DNA from: Cryptomeria japonica | Lineage: Eukaryota; Streptophyta; Pinopsida; Cupressales; Cupressaceae | Reading direction: 5' to 3' | Length of the DNA: 64,000 nucleotides | NCBI RefSeq assembly: GCF_030272615.1 | Contig: NC_081413.1 | Location: 142,811,976 to 142,875,975, forward strand | In this document: piece after piece, positions 1-9,443 of the stretch | Numbering within the stretch: the first letter of the stretch is position 1 | How the letters are laid out: every line of letters starts with the position of its first letter | Program-made: the position numbers and the translations under genes | Notes under the pieces: generated by a model | The model's database searches: none | What the model was told of the DNA's origin: nothing | The model's input: the letters and a program-made list of their open reading frames with translations, nothing else

Positions 1-1685
1 ACAAACAAACCTGCAGTGTCTGTCAAGTAATCATCCCATGAATCTGAAGCTGGAAGACAATGTATATCCTGCTGCACTGAATCACATGAAGGCAAAACTG
101 TCGCACTATCTGCATCATCAGGTGCAATAGATGATGTGATATCAATATGAGGAGATGAAATACAAGACTCAAGAACTGGGTTACATGTGAGAATCCCCAT
201 GTTCAAGTGTCCAAAGTTCTCCTCAAAATCTGAATCATCACAATAAGTGTGATCATCATGTGTAGAATCATCAAATGTGAAATCATCATCATCAACAAAA
301 TCTGAAAAGGAGTATAACCGAGATGCATGATCAACCACCCCAGTTGCAATGATAGCTCTAGTCTCCATGTCTCTAATGAAAACTGAGTCAGGTGTGAACT
401 CCACAACTCTCTTAGTTGCGCCATGTGTGATTTGATAGATAGAAAGGAGATTGTTTGTCAAGTGGGGTACACACAACACATCATTGAAGGAGTTATCCCC
501 AATGTCAATAGATCCTTTCCCAATCACATCCATGTATGTATGATTGCCCATCAAAATCTGTGGCATGGTGCAAGGCTCAAATGTAGAGAACATAGATTGT
601 GAAGATGCCATATGATGAGAAGCCCCTGAATCTAGAAGCCATCTCTTTGAATCATGACTGATAGTAGCACATAGAGCTTTTCCTTTTCTTGTTCCAAAAG
701 AGTGAGTCTTCCCACTTGTAGAAGCCATGAATGCTTGCCCTTTTCCTTTTGAATGTGAGGAAGTGGAAGTTGATGAATCATCCTTCTTGTAGACTTTAGG
801 CAAATCAATGTTATGCTTTTTGATGATATGTGTGAGCTCATCAATCTTCTTAGTATGGCAACGATGTTCCTCATGACCAATCTTTTTACAATAAGCACAA
901 GTAGGTCTCTCTCTCTTTGGTGAATTATCTCTCTTGGAAGAGGATGAATCTCCTTGTTGTGGAGAAGATGGTGCTTTTTCTTTAGGCTTTGATTGCCATT
1001 TCTTCTTGTTTGAGTTGTCCTTTCCTTGATTTCCTTTGTTCCCTTGATTTGCCACTAATGCTTGAGACTTAGAAGAAGCCTTAAGAATGCCCATGCTTAT
1101 CAACTTAGTTTGTTCCATCATCAACATTTCATTGAAAGCATCAAATGTAGGCATTTTGTAGCTTGAACCCATTGTCATCCTATGAGTTTGGAAACTAGAA
1201 ACAAATGCTGCATATTCTTGTGGAAGCTTCCCTATCAAGTTGAATATCAATTGAGTATCCTTCTTATCAATGCCACAATCTTTGAGTTGTGCCCTCAACT
1301 CATTTGCCTTAGTGACATAATCTTGTATAGTATCAAAGTTCTTGGGATCTAACATGGTGAGATCACTATCAATTTGATATCCCCTAATCTCATCAACTTG
1401 ACCATACAAGTCTTGAAACTTTTGCCAAGCATCCTTGATTAGAGTACATTTCTCAATATGAAAAATGAGATCCTTTGATACATACTTTCTTAAGGTACCA
1501 ATTGCCATGATATTTTTAGTAAGCCAATCTAAGTGACCAACTGGATCAGCCTTAGGATCAGCTGGAGCAACAATAGTTCCATCAATGTAATGAGTGAGTC
1601 CTTTTTCCATAAGTTTACTCCATGCATCAATTTTCCAAGTAGCATAATTATGTGGAGTTAAGAGAGGAAACTTAGAAGAACCCAT
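1..1685 (-). CDS. Copia gag-protease polyprotein, N-terminal part (element A)
   Basis: A frame of about 560 codons without a stop runs from the ATG at 1685 to base 1, so the C-terminal part is outside the window. It begins MGSSKFPLLTPHNYATWK, the usual Copia Gag opening (N-Y-x-x-W). A UBN2-type capsid region follows, then a Lys/Ser-rich linker, a CCHC zinc knuckle (C-x2-C-x4-H-x4-C, near 860-900) that binds RNA, and an aspartic protease active site LLDSGASHHM near 618-640. Gag packages the element RNA into cytoplasmic particles and the protease matures the polyprotein. The start is chosen because it is the first ATG giving the canonical N-terminus. No frameshift or nonsense codon was found in the stretches I translated, unlike almost every other element here. 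The tail (bases 1-200) is Asp/Ser-rich linker before the pre-integrase domain. Confidence 0.88.
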   Translation of the reverse strand, partial: MGSSKFPLLTPHNYATWKIDAWSKLMEKGLTHYIDGTIVAPADPKADPVGHLDWLTKNIMAIGTLRKYVSKDLIFHIEKCTLIKDAWQKFQDLYGQVDEIRGYQIDSDLTMLDPKNFDTIQDYVTKANELRAQLKDCGIDKKDTQLIFNLIGKLPQEYAAFVSSFQTHRMTMGSSYKMPTFDAFNEMLMMEQTKLISMGILKASSKSQALVANQGNKGNQGKDNSNKKKWQSKPKEKAPSSPQQGDSSSSKRDNSPKRERPTCAYCKKIGHEEHRCHTKKIDELTHIIKKHNIDLPKVYKKDDSSTSTSSHSKGKGQAFMASTSGKTHSFGTRKGKALCATISHDSKRWLLDSGASHHMASSQSMFSTFEPCTMPQILMGNHTYMDVIGKGSIDIGDNSFNDVLCVPHLTNNLLSIYQITHGATKRVVEFTPDSVFIRDMETRAIIATGVVDHASRLYSFSDFVDDDDFTFDDSTHDDHTYCDDSDFEENFGHLNMGILTCNPVLESCISSPHIDITSSIAPDDADSATVLPSCDSVQQDIHCLPASDSWDDYLTDTAGLF

Positions 1686-3279
1686 AGCAGCAAAAAGGAA
1701 GGAACACAAGAGCACAAAAGAACAAGAGACACCCCCCCAAATTCAATCAATCAAAGTACCCCCCCAAAAGTGATGATTTTGGCACTTTATACTTAGTGCG
1801 ATTACAATGAGCCACTTGCAAAACAAGACAAAGTGGGCTTATGATGCAAATTTTACAACTTCTCAAATTAGATACAAGAGACTTCAATCAATAGTGCAAT
1901 GAATCTAACTGAGATTCAAGCAAATATACAAGTACCAAGAGAGCCAAAAATGGCCTAAATCTGAAAGTACAATTTTTACTTACAATGACATCAATCTGAT
2001 AGCATCATGTGAAAGTAGATGAAAAAATACGCACTTTCAAAAAAAACGGCACCTAAAAAGGAGGTCGGATGACCCTAAACGAAGCCTCTGAAGTTGCAAA
2101 AACTGGGATTACTCAGGGACAGTCACCAAAAACTGCATTTTCTGAAAAATCCGTGCATCAAAATCAAAAAATTATTTCACCACTGTGGAGAGCACGAAAT
2201 TCTAGCCCATTTCAAAAAAAATTGCACCCAAAAAGGAGCAAAAATGAGCAAGTTATGGCCATTTGAAGTTGAACTGCAAAATCAAAAATGCAAATGAGAG
2301 GGGGTCCAAAAATTTTCAAACCCTGCTGATGTGGTGCTGACGTCAGAAAAACACTATGTTAAATTTGATGACCGTATGACAGTCGCCAAAAACTTCGTCC
2401 CCTGCTGACTGTGTCGTCCGTACTGTACGGACAGCTGACTGTGCGATCCGTACTGTACGGATGATGATGTGGCAGGGTGACTGGGCGATGATGTGGCACA
2501 CTGACGTGTCACTGTATGGATGATCTAGTGGCATGCTGACTGTGCAAGAATCTGCATGGCGTACGGAATAGATGACTGGGTTCGTACGGATGTGTCCGCG
2601 TGGCGGTGAGTTGGCAGAGGGTGCCGAGAGTTGGCGGAGAACCTGCGGAGGCGAGGGCCGGCAATTTGAGACGAGCGGCGCGGCCCGGGAGGAGGCGGCG
2701 CTGCATAGGCAGGGGAGCCACCGTCGGGGAGGAGAGGACGCGGGAGGCGCCCCAGCCGAGCAGCGGTGGTGACAGACGGACGCAGCACCGGGAGCGGAAG
2801 CCGGGAGCCGGTGGGCGCAGGCGCGGGTACAGTCGGCCGGCAGACAGGTACGTTGCCTGCGCGCGCAGAGTGGTACACCTGCGACCTGCAGGTTATGGAG
2901 GTACGGGGGGGGGTCTGTGGACCCCCCAGAAACTATATATATTTTTTTTTTTTTTTTTGCGTTTCAATTTTTTTTTTTTTTTTCAAAAAAAATTTTGATT
3001 TTCAATTTTTCGAAAAACAATTTTCAGAAAGAAATTTTTTTTTTTTTTCTAAATATTAATAAAAAATTTCGAAATCCGTACGATATAGGCAAAAATGGAG
3101 AAAAAAAATTTCTCACCAAAATAGGCCAACTTTATAACCAAAATTCATGGAAACGGCCTTCCGGACGCAATGGAGAGGTCGGATCTGGTCTAGGACGCCT
3201 CCAAATGATGATGCTCCTCAGATCTGCCTCTTGACGTCACAATAATGCCTCTTCAAGATGAATCAATGAAGCCCCAATA
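1686..3279 (-). other. Long untranslated leader of element A with GC-rich block and homopolymer tracts
   Basis: About 1.6 kb separates the PBS from the gag ATG. From the PBS side it holds an A/T block with T runs (2940-3060), a very GC-rich block (about 2577-2930) starting with a perfect G/C hairpin (2908-2927), and a zone with repeated near-palindromes of the form TCCGTACTGTACGGA (2410-2465). Small frames inside the GC-rich block have no recognisable domain and continue into the homopolymers, so I do not call genes. Part of the block resembles the leader of element L near 12360-17095. Confidence 0.6.
2908..2927. other. Perfect 8-bp G/C hairpin in the leader of A
   Basis: GGGGGGTC at 2908-2915 and GACCCCCC at 2920-2927 pair perfectly around the 4-base loop TGTG. 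It sits about 350 bases downstream of the PBS in element orientation, where retroelement packaging or dimerisation signals are often found. That role is inference. Confidence 0.6.
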
Positions 3280-3291
3280 GCTCTGATACCA
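3280..3291 (-). other. Primer-binding site of A (initiator tRNA-Met type)
   Basis: The minus strand reads TGGTATCAGAGC, the standard plant Copia PBS complementary to the 3' end of initiator tRNA-Met. It abuts the LTR directly at 3292. Confidence 0.92.
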
Positions 3292-3789
3292 TGTTGGATT
3301 TTGCCAAGATCAAGAGGTCAATGAAATGTACAAGATAGAGACATAATATGGGACAAGAATAAACTGTATTCTCATCAATAGAAAATGATCAATAATTGTT
3401 GTTCAAATAGTTGTTGTTACATACAATGTAGATGAGCCTGCTTATATAGGCAAGGCTAGGGATATGTATGAGCACACAAATATGACATGTGGCTCAATAA
3501 GAAACAAGGGTAGGTAGGAAATAGGTGTGGGTAGGTAGGAGAAATAATATAATATTCCACATGAGGTGGATCACCCACCGAAGGTGGAATTATCACTCCA
3601 CAATAAGTGGATATGATAGTGTAATAACAAGATCAACACCATAAGAGGTGGAATTTCTCCTACACACACTATCCCAATGTGACACAAACACCCAAGTGTC
3701 TCATATCCAAACTACTATGAAATGCATTATCCTAAGTAAACTTAAGTAAGTGTAATAATATCCATGATGAATAATTATTTACACCAACA
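3292..3789 (-). repeat. 5' LTR of element A
   Basis: A 498-bp LTR with inverted ends TGTTGG...CCAACA on the plus strand, adjacent to the PBS. It contains a plausible TATA box on the minus strand. Its partner LTR is outside the window. Confidence 0.85.
3443..3452 (-). promoter_or_regulatory. Probable TATA box in the LTR of A
   Basis: The minus strand reads CCTATATAAG within the LTR, about 150 bases before the LTR/PBS boundary. This matches the plant TATA consensus and is a reasonable distance for the U3/R promoter. Promoter use is inferred from sequence only. Confidence 0.5.
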
Positions 3790-4639
3790 ATTTACCCTAA
3801 TAAACAACATCCACTGGACCATACACATATGAATGAATAATTTCCAATGATCACTTTGTCTTATAGACTCCTTTAGGAAATAATGATATGTTCTATTCGC
3901 CAAATGCACAATTCGTATAAAAAATATTTTTTTCCAACAAAATAATTTGAAATATCGTCAACCAATTTTTTATTTGGAATGGGTCCTAAGACCTTTTTCA
4001 CCAATGTGACCCAATATGTAGTACCACATCATACATGAATTTTTAGTGCTAATTACATTGGTAGAGTTACAAAATGTAGAGGAATAAATCATAAACAAAG
4101 TCCCTATCTAAGATCCTTTAGCTATCACCAATCTCCCTCTTATCAACTTGCAAAAAGACTTCATAAATGTTGTATGCATTCTAGATTCATTCAACTTGAT
4201 AAAAAAGACTTTTGTAATTTTTGGAATATGCAAAACATTATCAATGGTTTTTATCCTTCCATCTCTAAAACATAACTTTACTTTTCCTTTACCAAAAACC
4301 TTCTTCATTTTGTTATCACTAAGGAAAACATTTCCCCCATTACATAATTTGTAGGAGTAAAAATATGTCATGTTAGGAGTCATGTGGAATGAGGCACATG
4401 AATCAATAAGCCAAACATCAACACCAGAATTGTTAGTAGGGATAAACAAAGCATCAAAATCATCATCAAAGGACATTTCCATGAAGAAATCAACATTTTT
4501 TTTCTTAACTTTGCATTCCTTCTTCACATGCCCTCTTTTCCCACAATTCCCAAAATTTAATTTGCTCTTTTTGAGGGCATTCAAACTTTTTTTAGGCTTA
4601 TCCCTATTTTTATACCCTTTAGGCCCTTTCTCTTTGGAC
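3790..4639 (-). pseudogene. Decayed Copia gag C-terminus, protease and pre-integrase (element C0, downstream part)
   Basis: The clearest part (4108-4639) carries a zinc knuckle whose first Cys is Phe (F-GN-C-GKRG-H-VKKE-C) and a protease motif LIDSCASFHMT where the usual Asp-Ser-Gly has become Asp-Ser-Cys. Below 4100, minus-strand translation in shifting frames still shows the pre-integrase signature (near LGHIGEKGL, about 3975-4000) and traces of the following linker. Frameshifts and stops make it non-functional. The left end is cut by the LTR of A, and the right end by the LTR of L. The matching upstream gag lies at 18345-18960, and the two halves meet at the CCTCC duplication. Confidence 0.8.
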
Positions 4640-4644
4640 CCTCC
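4640..4644. repeat. Target-site duplication CCTCC, left copy (element L)
   Basis: CCTCC here and at 18345-18349 flanks element L exactly outside its LTR ends. Confidence 0.8.
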
Positions 4645-5352
4645 TATAAGGAGACTTGTAGCCAACTTTATGACAATTTCCATAGAACCCAATTTAGATT
4701 GCAATCAAATAAACTCATAGAATCCATATGCAAAGAATAGACAACATATCCATGAAAAGTGACACAAGATATACCTTGGGAAAACCCTCATAAGGGAAAA
4801 ACCTATCCTCCAAAAGTATCATCCACCATGTATTATTAGCAATGCAATAGTTACAATACAACTATGGAAAACCTTCGAAAACCCAACCATAACCAAGCAC
4901 TCCATGTGACCAAGAATGAATCCACACATACCATGCCATGGTTTATTCTTCATAAATATTAATCTAGCTAACCCAAACAACTACCTTTATGGTGCTTTTA
5001 TAGACATAATCTTCCACAAAACCACCAAATGGTATTACATCAAAACCATGTGTTACAAAACCATGTGGTAAATAACCCCACCTACCCTCAATTACTATTG
5101 GGTACTTTATTTGATTTATTTCCCCATTAATAATATTTACAATAAAATATAATATACAATGTAACAACTCATCAAGTGGTCTCCAAGAATATTCCCCAAG
5201 GAATCTCTACATGTTGCATGTCCATCTAGGTGCTCCTAGGTGCAACAATAATAATAAAATAATATATTACATGTCCATGGGAATTACATAATAAATAAAA
5301 TATTATAATTAGATATTATTATGAAAGGTGTACAACATCTATTTTCCCAACA
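4645..5352 (-). repeat. 3' LTR of element L
   Basis: 708 bp, aligning end to end with 17639-18344 by eye (roughly 10 percent different). The outer end has TA where the partner has TG. The inner end is CCCAACA, followed by the PPT. Confidence 0.85.
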
Positions 5353-5363
5353 TTCTCCCACTT
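5353..5363 (-). other. Polypurine tract of L
   Basis: The minus strand reads AAGTGGGAGAA directly before the 3' LTR start TGTTGGG. This is the classic plant Copia plus-strand primer, also seen as CAAGTGGGAGAT in C1. Confidence 0.85.
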
Positions 5364-5994
5364 ATATACATTGCATAAGGGGGAATCAACCACATCATGA
5401 AGAGGGGAACAATCCCTCCTAACACATATACCATCATGGAATCCAAGTGCTCCATGTGCTCCATTAAGATACCTACAACAAGAACAAAGCGACTACCATC
5501 TCATACATGAATGCTCCCACCCTCCATCATGCCATTTCCATTGGACATGAAAAGGGCATCCAAATAGAAAGGCATAATCTGTCACAACGAATGATAAGCC
5601 ATATCTCAACTGATATCTCAAACACAAACACTCAATCCAAAGGTAACCAAAGTAATGGTAGCTACCACAAAACCCATAACTATATCTGAAATAGCACACA
5701 CAACAAGTGCTAGTACATCCAACTATCCATACCTCCAAGGTAGACATATCAAGTGAATCTGAAGTCATCAACATATACAACCTGTCACATGCAACCATAA
5801 GCTCCAAGTGCAATACCTATCATATCTATACACCTAGAAACTCCCATTGCATAGGTAATGTCAAATCTTAAATGAGTCCACTAACAACATCACATAGAAA
5901 GTGTAACCATAACCATGTAGTATCAAGGAACATCCACAAAAAAAAAAATAACCTATAAACAAATAACCTGCAAGTACAACTCTCACCATAAGTC
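5364..5994. other. Interior of L next to the PPT, no gene seen
   Basis: A/C-rich on the plus strand. Small frames on both strands (5493-5813 minus, 5507-5689 plus) lack any retroelement motif. An autonomous Copia would have the RNase H end here. Confidence 0.6.
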
Positions 5995-5999
5995 TCCAT

Positions 6000-8248
6000 T
6001 GTTGGCATTTGCATGAATATTGCATTGATGAACTATTATGTTGTCATTGATTTCAATTATAACAAGTAATGATGTTGTTTTTCAACCGATAAGTGAGCTA
6101 GTGAAGGAAACCGATATTACTTAAGAAGCAGTGAGATCAATCGGTAACCCTACCTGTTGATGTGCCAAACCTTAACCAATAGAGCTTGGTGAATCGGTTG
6201 TATTGGTTTATGATCAAATGATGAGCGGTAATGATTATGCCACGTATGCATATTATATGGGAAGAGTTTCAAATGGTTTTTGGCATGTAGAGATAACAGT
6301 TATATCTTGAGAATGAGCGAATACATTGCATGGAGAGGAAACCACGTGATGAGTTATTGGAACCAATGAAGTGGTGATCAAGGAGCGGTCAAGGTTGTCT
6401 TGAACAATGTGCAATGATTTCTATGTAATCTAATGGTCATACTTTAACTGATTTGTTTGTAATCTCTATGAGATCTTAGGTTTGTGATGTGTTACCAACC
6501 TGTTGTTTTTCTTATAAGGCCGATGAGTTGTTCTGTTGTAGTGTTTGCAATTTTGTTTAAGTGTTAGTGTGATTGATTGCCAAAATAGAAGGTGTATCTA
6601 CAGTATGTCTAAAGGTAGATAGAAGCATGAAAAAGATCTGATCAAGTAGAGTAGTGCTATTTACCAGATCAGCAAACCCCTGCTGTTCTCTAACAATTTC
6701 AATAGTTAAATCCTTTAACCGTGTAAGCTTTAACAGGCTTAGTTCTATCTAAATCCTCTAACCAGGTGATCCATTAGCTTGGATTTAAAATCATCTACTG
6801 AGGTTACTCCTAACAAGGTATTGCTTCTAACAGGGCATTATAGTCAATCCCTTACCTTGGTGGTCCCTAATAGGACCTGTTCTTAATAGGACTTTTGTAA
6901 AAGATTTAACAGGCTTGGATCCTAACAGGGCAAACTTCAAAAGAGTTCAAAATACTTGTGGGTACTCATCCCCACTAGTGAGTTTTTTAGTGGCTAATAT
7001 TCGCCAATTGGCTATTTTTAAAAATTTGGAAATAAAAATTTGGCTAATAATTTAAGTTTTAAGGTGACCTAAATTGCCACATTTTTACAAAATTTTATTT
7101 TTAAGTCTTATTTAAATCGCCAAAGAATTTATTTTATTAAATTTTGAACTCAAAGATTTGCCAAAATATTTGATACATGATTGGATCAAATTTGCCAAAA
7201 TTTTATAATTTATTGTAAAAAAATTAAATTAATTCGCTAATAATACAACATTATTATTAGTTACTTTTGGTTTTTATTTGCAACCTTTAGTTGTCACCCT
7301 TGATTCAAAATATAATCTAATGATCATCATTGCATTTGAGGAGGTAAATTGTGCCTACAATTTGTAATTCTCATGGACGTTGAGTTGCTTTTCAATTATT
7401 GGTTTCAATGGAAATTAATGGTATAAAAACAATTTTGAGCCCCATGAGTATTACAAATTTTAAGTACATTTTATCAAACAAAATACAAAGAGGGCTATTA
7501 GATTAATTTAAATTAATGATAGTAACTAAATAAAGTAGTGTCTACCCTTTAAACTCATTAATGTTTTCCACCTTAGGCCTCTACTTTTCTATAAGAATTT
7601 AATTTTTTAAACGAAATTATTTGCAATAGTAATTAATGCATACTCATATTATTTTATAAGATTCACGAAGATTTTATACCAATAAGTTTTGATGTAAAAG
7701 AAATTGCCAATAAAATTAATATTTTTCATTTAAAGAATTAAGGATTCGCCAATAAATATTGTTATTTTTATCTAAAATAAATAAATATTCTCCAAAATTT
7801 AATATCTTTTTTTGAGGGGGGGTTTCTTAAAGTTATCATTGATCCCCACCATGGTTTTTCCCATTTGGGCTTCCACGTTAAAAATCATTGTGTCAAGTGG
7901 TGAATGGTTTTTGTGGTTATGTTTGATATGGATAATTTGTTGAACTGTTAAATCCACTTAGATATGATAAGATGACTGACAGTAATATGAAATGTGCTTT
8001 TAATTTTGTCAGTAATGTATTTGAATGTTTTGGTTAAATGGTTTGAGAGTTTCAGAGGTTTTATACGGTTATTTTGATTTACTAGTCAATGCTATTGAAG
8101 TTTGTAGTTCAGTGTTTGAACCAGTTAGTTCTAAAATTGGCTTGGGAGGTTGTTTTTGAGTTTGGTGAAGTTTAGTCAGTTTTCTATGTACTAATTCACC
8201 CCCCCTCTAAGTAGTTTTCTGAATCCTTATTGATTCATCATACCATCA
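6000..8248 (+). mobile_element. Solo LTR S1 (plus orientation), carrying a hAT-like insertion
   Basis: It starts TGTTGGCAT and ends ...ACCATCA with no PBS following. Flanks are TCCAT (5995-5999) and TTCAT (8249-8253), a 4/5 target duplication. Inside are the boxes shared by the LTRs of C2, C3, C4 and H: degenerate repeats like CTAACAGGGT (6710-6930), the TTTTTCCC...TTCCAC box (7850-7885), and TTCACCCCCCCT near the 3' end. Removing the 866-bp insertion leaves about 1.37 kb, close to the LTR lengths of C2-C4. Confidence 0.75.
6976..7841. mobile_element. hAT-like non-autonomous DNA transposon inside S1
   Basis: An 866-bp A/T-rich block interrupts a normally continuous LTR box. It is flanked by the 8-bp duplication ATCCCCAC (6968-6975 and 7842-7849), the duplication length of hAT elements. 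Left end TAGTGAGTTTTTTAG and right end (reversed) CAATGATAACTTTAAG form an imperfect terminal inverted repeat compatible with the hAT consensus (Y-A-R-N-G). The interior repeats GCCAA/TTGGC-like words and encodes no transposase, so it would need a transposase in trans. Confidence 0.72.
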
Positions 8249-8289
8249 TTCATAACTCTCCCATGTTATCCACAACCAACAAAAGAAAG

Positions 8290-9438
8290 TGTAGCATTCT
8301 AAAATTGCACCCCTCGCAATTTTTTACTGCATTAGAGTCTTCTCCTTAGTGTTTGCACCCCTCAACCTAATCGAAGACATAAATATGCTCATGCACACCA
8401 ATAACACCTTGCAATTTAGTAATGCACTCAAGGGACACCTTGATCTTGCCCCAAATTATGGAAGGACCAGGACATGGCACCCTACGATCCCTTAATTGGG
8501 GCCTAACTTGATCCCCTCCCTTGGACCTAACTCAAATTTGAAGCCCGAAAATCCCCCCTATGTCGGCTCAAGTCAAAAAATTAGTCAATTAATCCTACTA
8601 GCAAGTATATGAGAGGGATTTACCCTCTCATTTGATAGATCATGAAATTACATCAATCATTCAAGCATTAAAGAGCAATTGAGCATTTTCCATCTTCCTT
8701 CAAGCTTTGGAGCAGCAATAGAGTCAATATTTCAAGAATCAAAGAGGAGATCGTCATTCTACTTCATGAGATCATAATTCCATGTGGAGGAAAGCAAAAC
8801 TACACATGGAGGTATAAGCATTTCATTTTCAAGCAATTTAGCATCCCCTCGAAGAGGAGGATTACTACTTTCATTTATATTATTTCAACCACTTGGTTAA
8901 TTCCAAAACTGGGGTTTGACCTCAAGATAAACCCTTATTCCCAATGCATTTCCTTTTCTTTTGTGTGCAGGAAACAAGTGTGTATTTGTACTTCTAGAAT
9001 TAATCTTTATTCACAAAGACAGAAAAGCCCTTTTCGACGAGCAAAAATTTCAGAGGACCGATTAGAGGGCACCCCTGTCTGAACACACAATCCTTGCAAC
9101 TTTTTCCCAATTTTGCAAACTAGCTCTGAGTCATCTCAAACTTATTAGATCTAGTTGCATGACTAAATCCTGAATCTCTAGGTCATTGTTTTCACATACT
9201 TTGTTTTCCTTTCCAACACTTATCTTAATTTAATTAATCAACTTACAAAAGAAGGTCAATTGCTTTCCAATCACAACCAATATACTTCTTATTTAGTCCT
9301 TGCATCTTTTAGGATTGGATCTAGTAGATTCATCCCCCTCTTTTGAATGTAAATTCCTCCCCAAGTGAAAATTGAGCTTAGTAAATTCCCACCCTTCCAA
9401 GTGGAGAATTTACAAGGCCCCCAATTTTCCACTTTACA
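8290..9438. mobile_element. Solo LTR S4 (1,149 bp), unrelated to S1
   Basis: Starts TGTAGCATTC and ends CCACTTTACA, with an exact 5-bp target duplication GAAAG at 8285-8289 and 9439-9443. No PBS or PPT flanks it and no coding motif is inside. The sequence does not resemble the other LTRs here; a Gypsy LTR is possible. It lies only about 30 bp from S1. Confidence 0.68.
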
Positions 9439-9443
9439 GAAAG

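Larger units (their letters stand above)
1..3789 (-). mobile_element. Ty1/Copia retrotransposon A, 5' portion (runs off the window)
   Basis: On the minus strand the order is LTR (3292-3789), Met-type primer-binding site (3280-3291), long leader, then a gag-protease frame that is still open at base 1. Integrase, RT and the second LTR lie outside the window. The LTR ends at CCAACA (3784-3789). The sequence beyond it is a decayed Copia pre-integrase region (C0), so A inserted into C0. The open gag frame makes A one of the better preserved elements here. Its target duplication cannot be checked because the other end is missing. Confidence 0.9.

Noticed and set aside
2525-3059. Overlapping frames on both strands in the GC-rich block
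   Set aside because: High G+C lowers stop frequency. The frames run into poly-T and have no recognisable domain.
4148-4720. Plus-strand frames over C0
   Set aside because: Antisense of the decayed gag/protease.
5493-5813. 106-codon minus frame as an RNase H remnant of L
   Set aside because: No RNase H motif could be seen. Cys/Tyr-rich composition suggests chance.
6976-7841. A/T-rich block as part of the S1 LTR
   Set aside because: The 8-bp duplication and the continuous empty site in C3 show it is an insertion.
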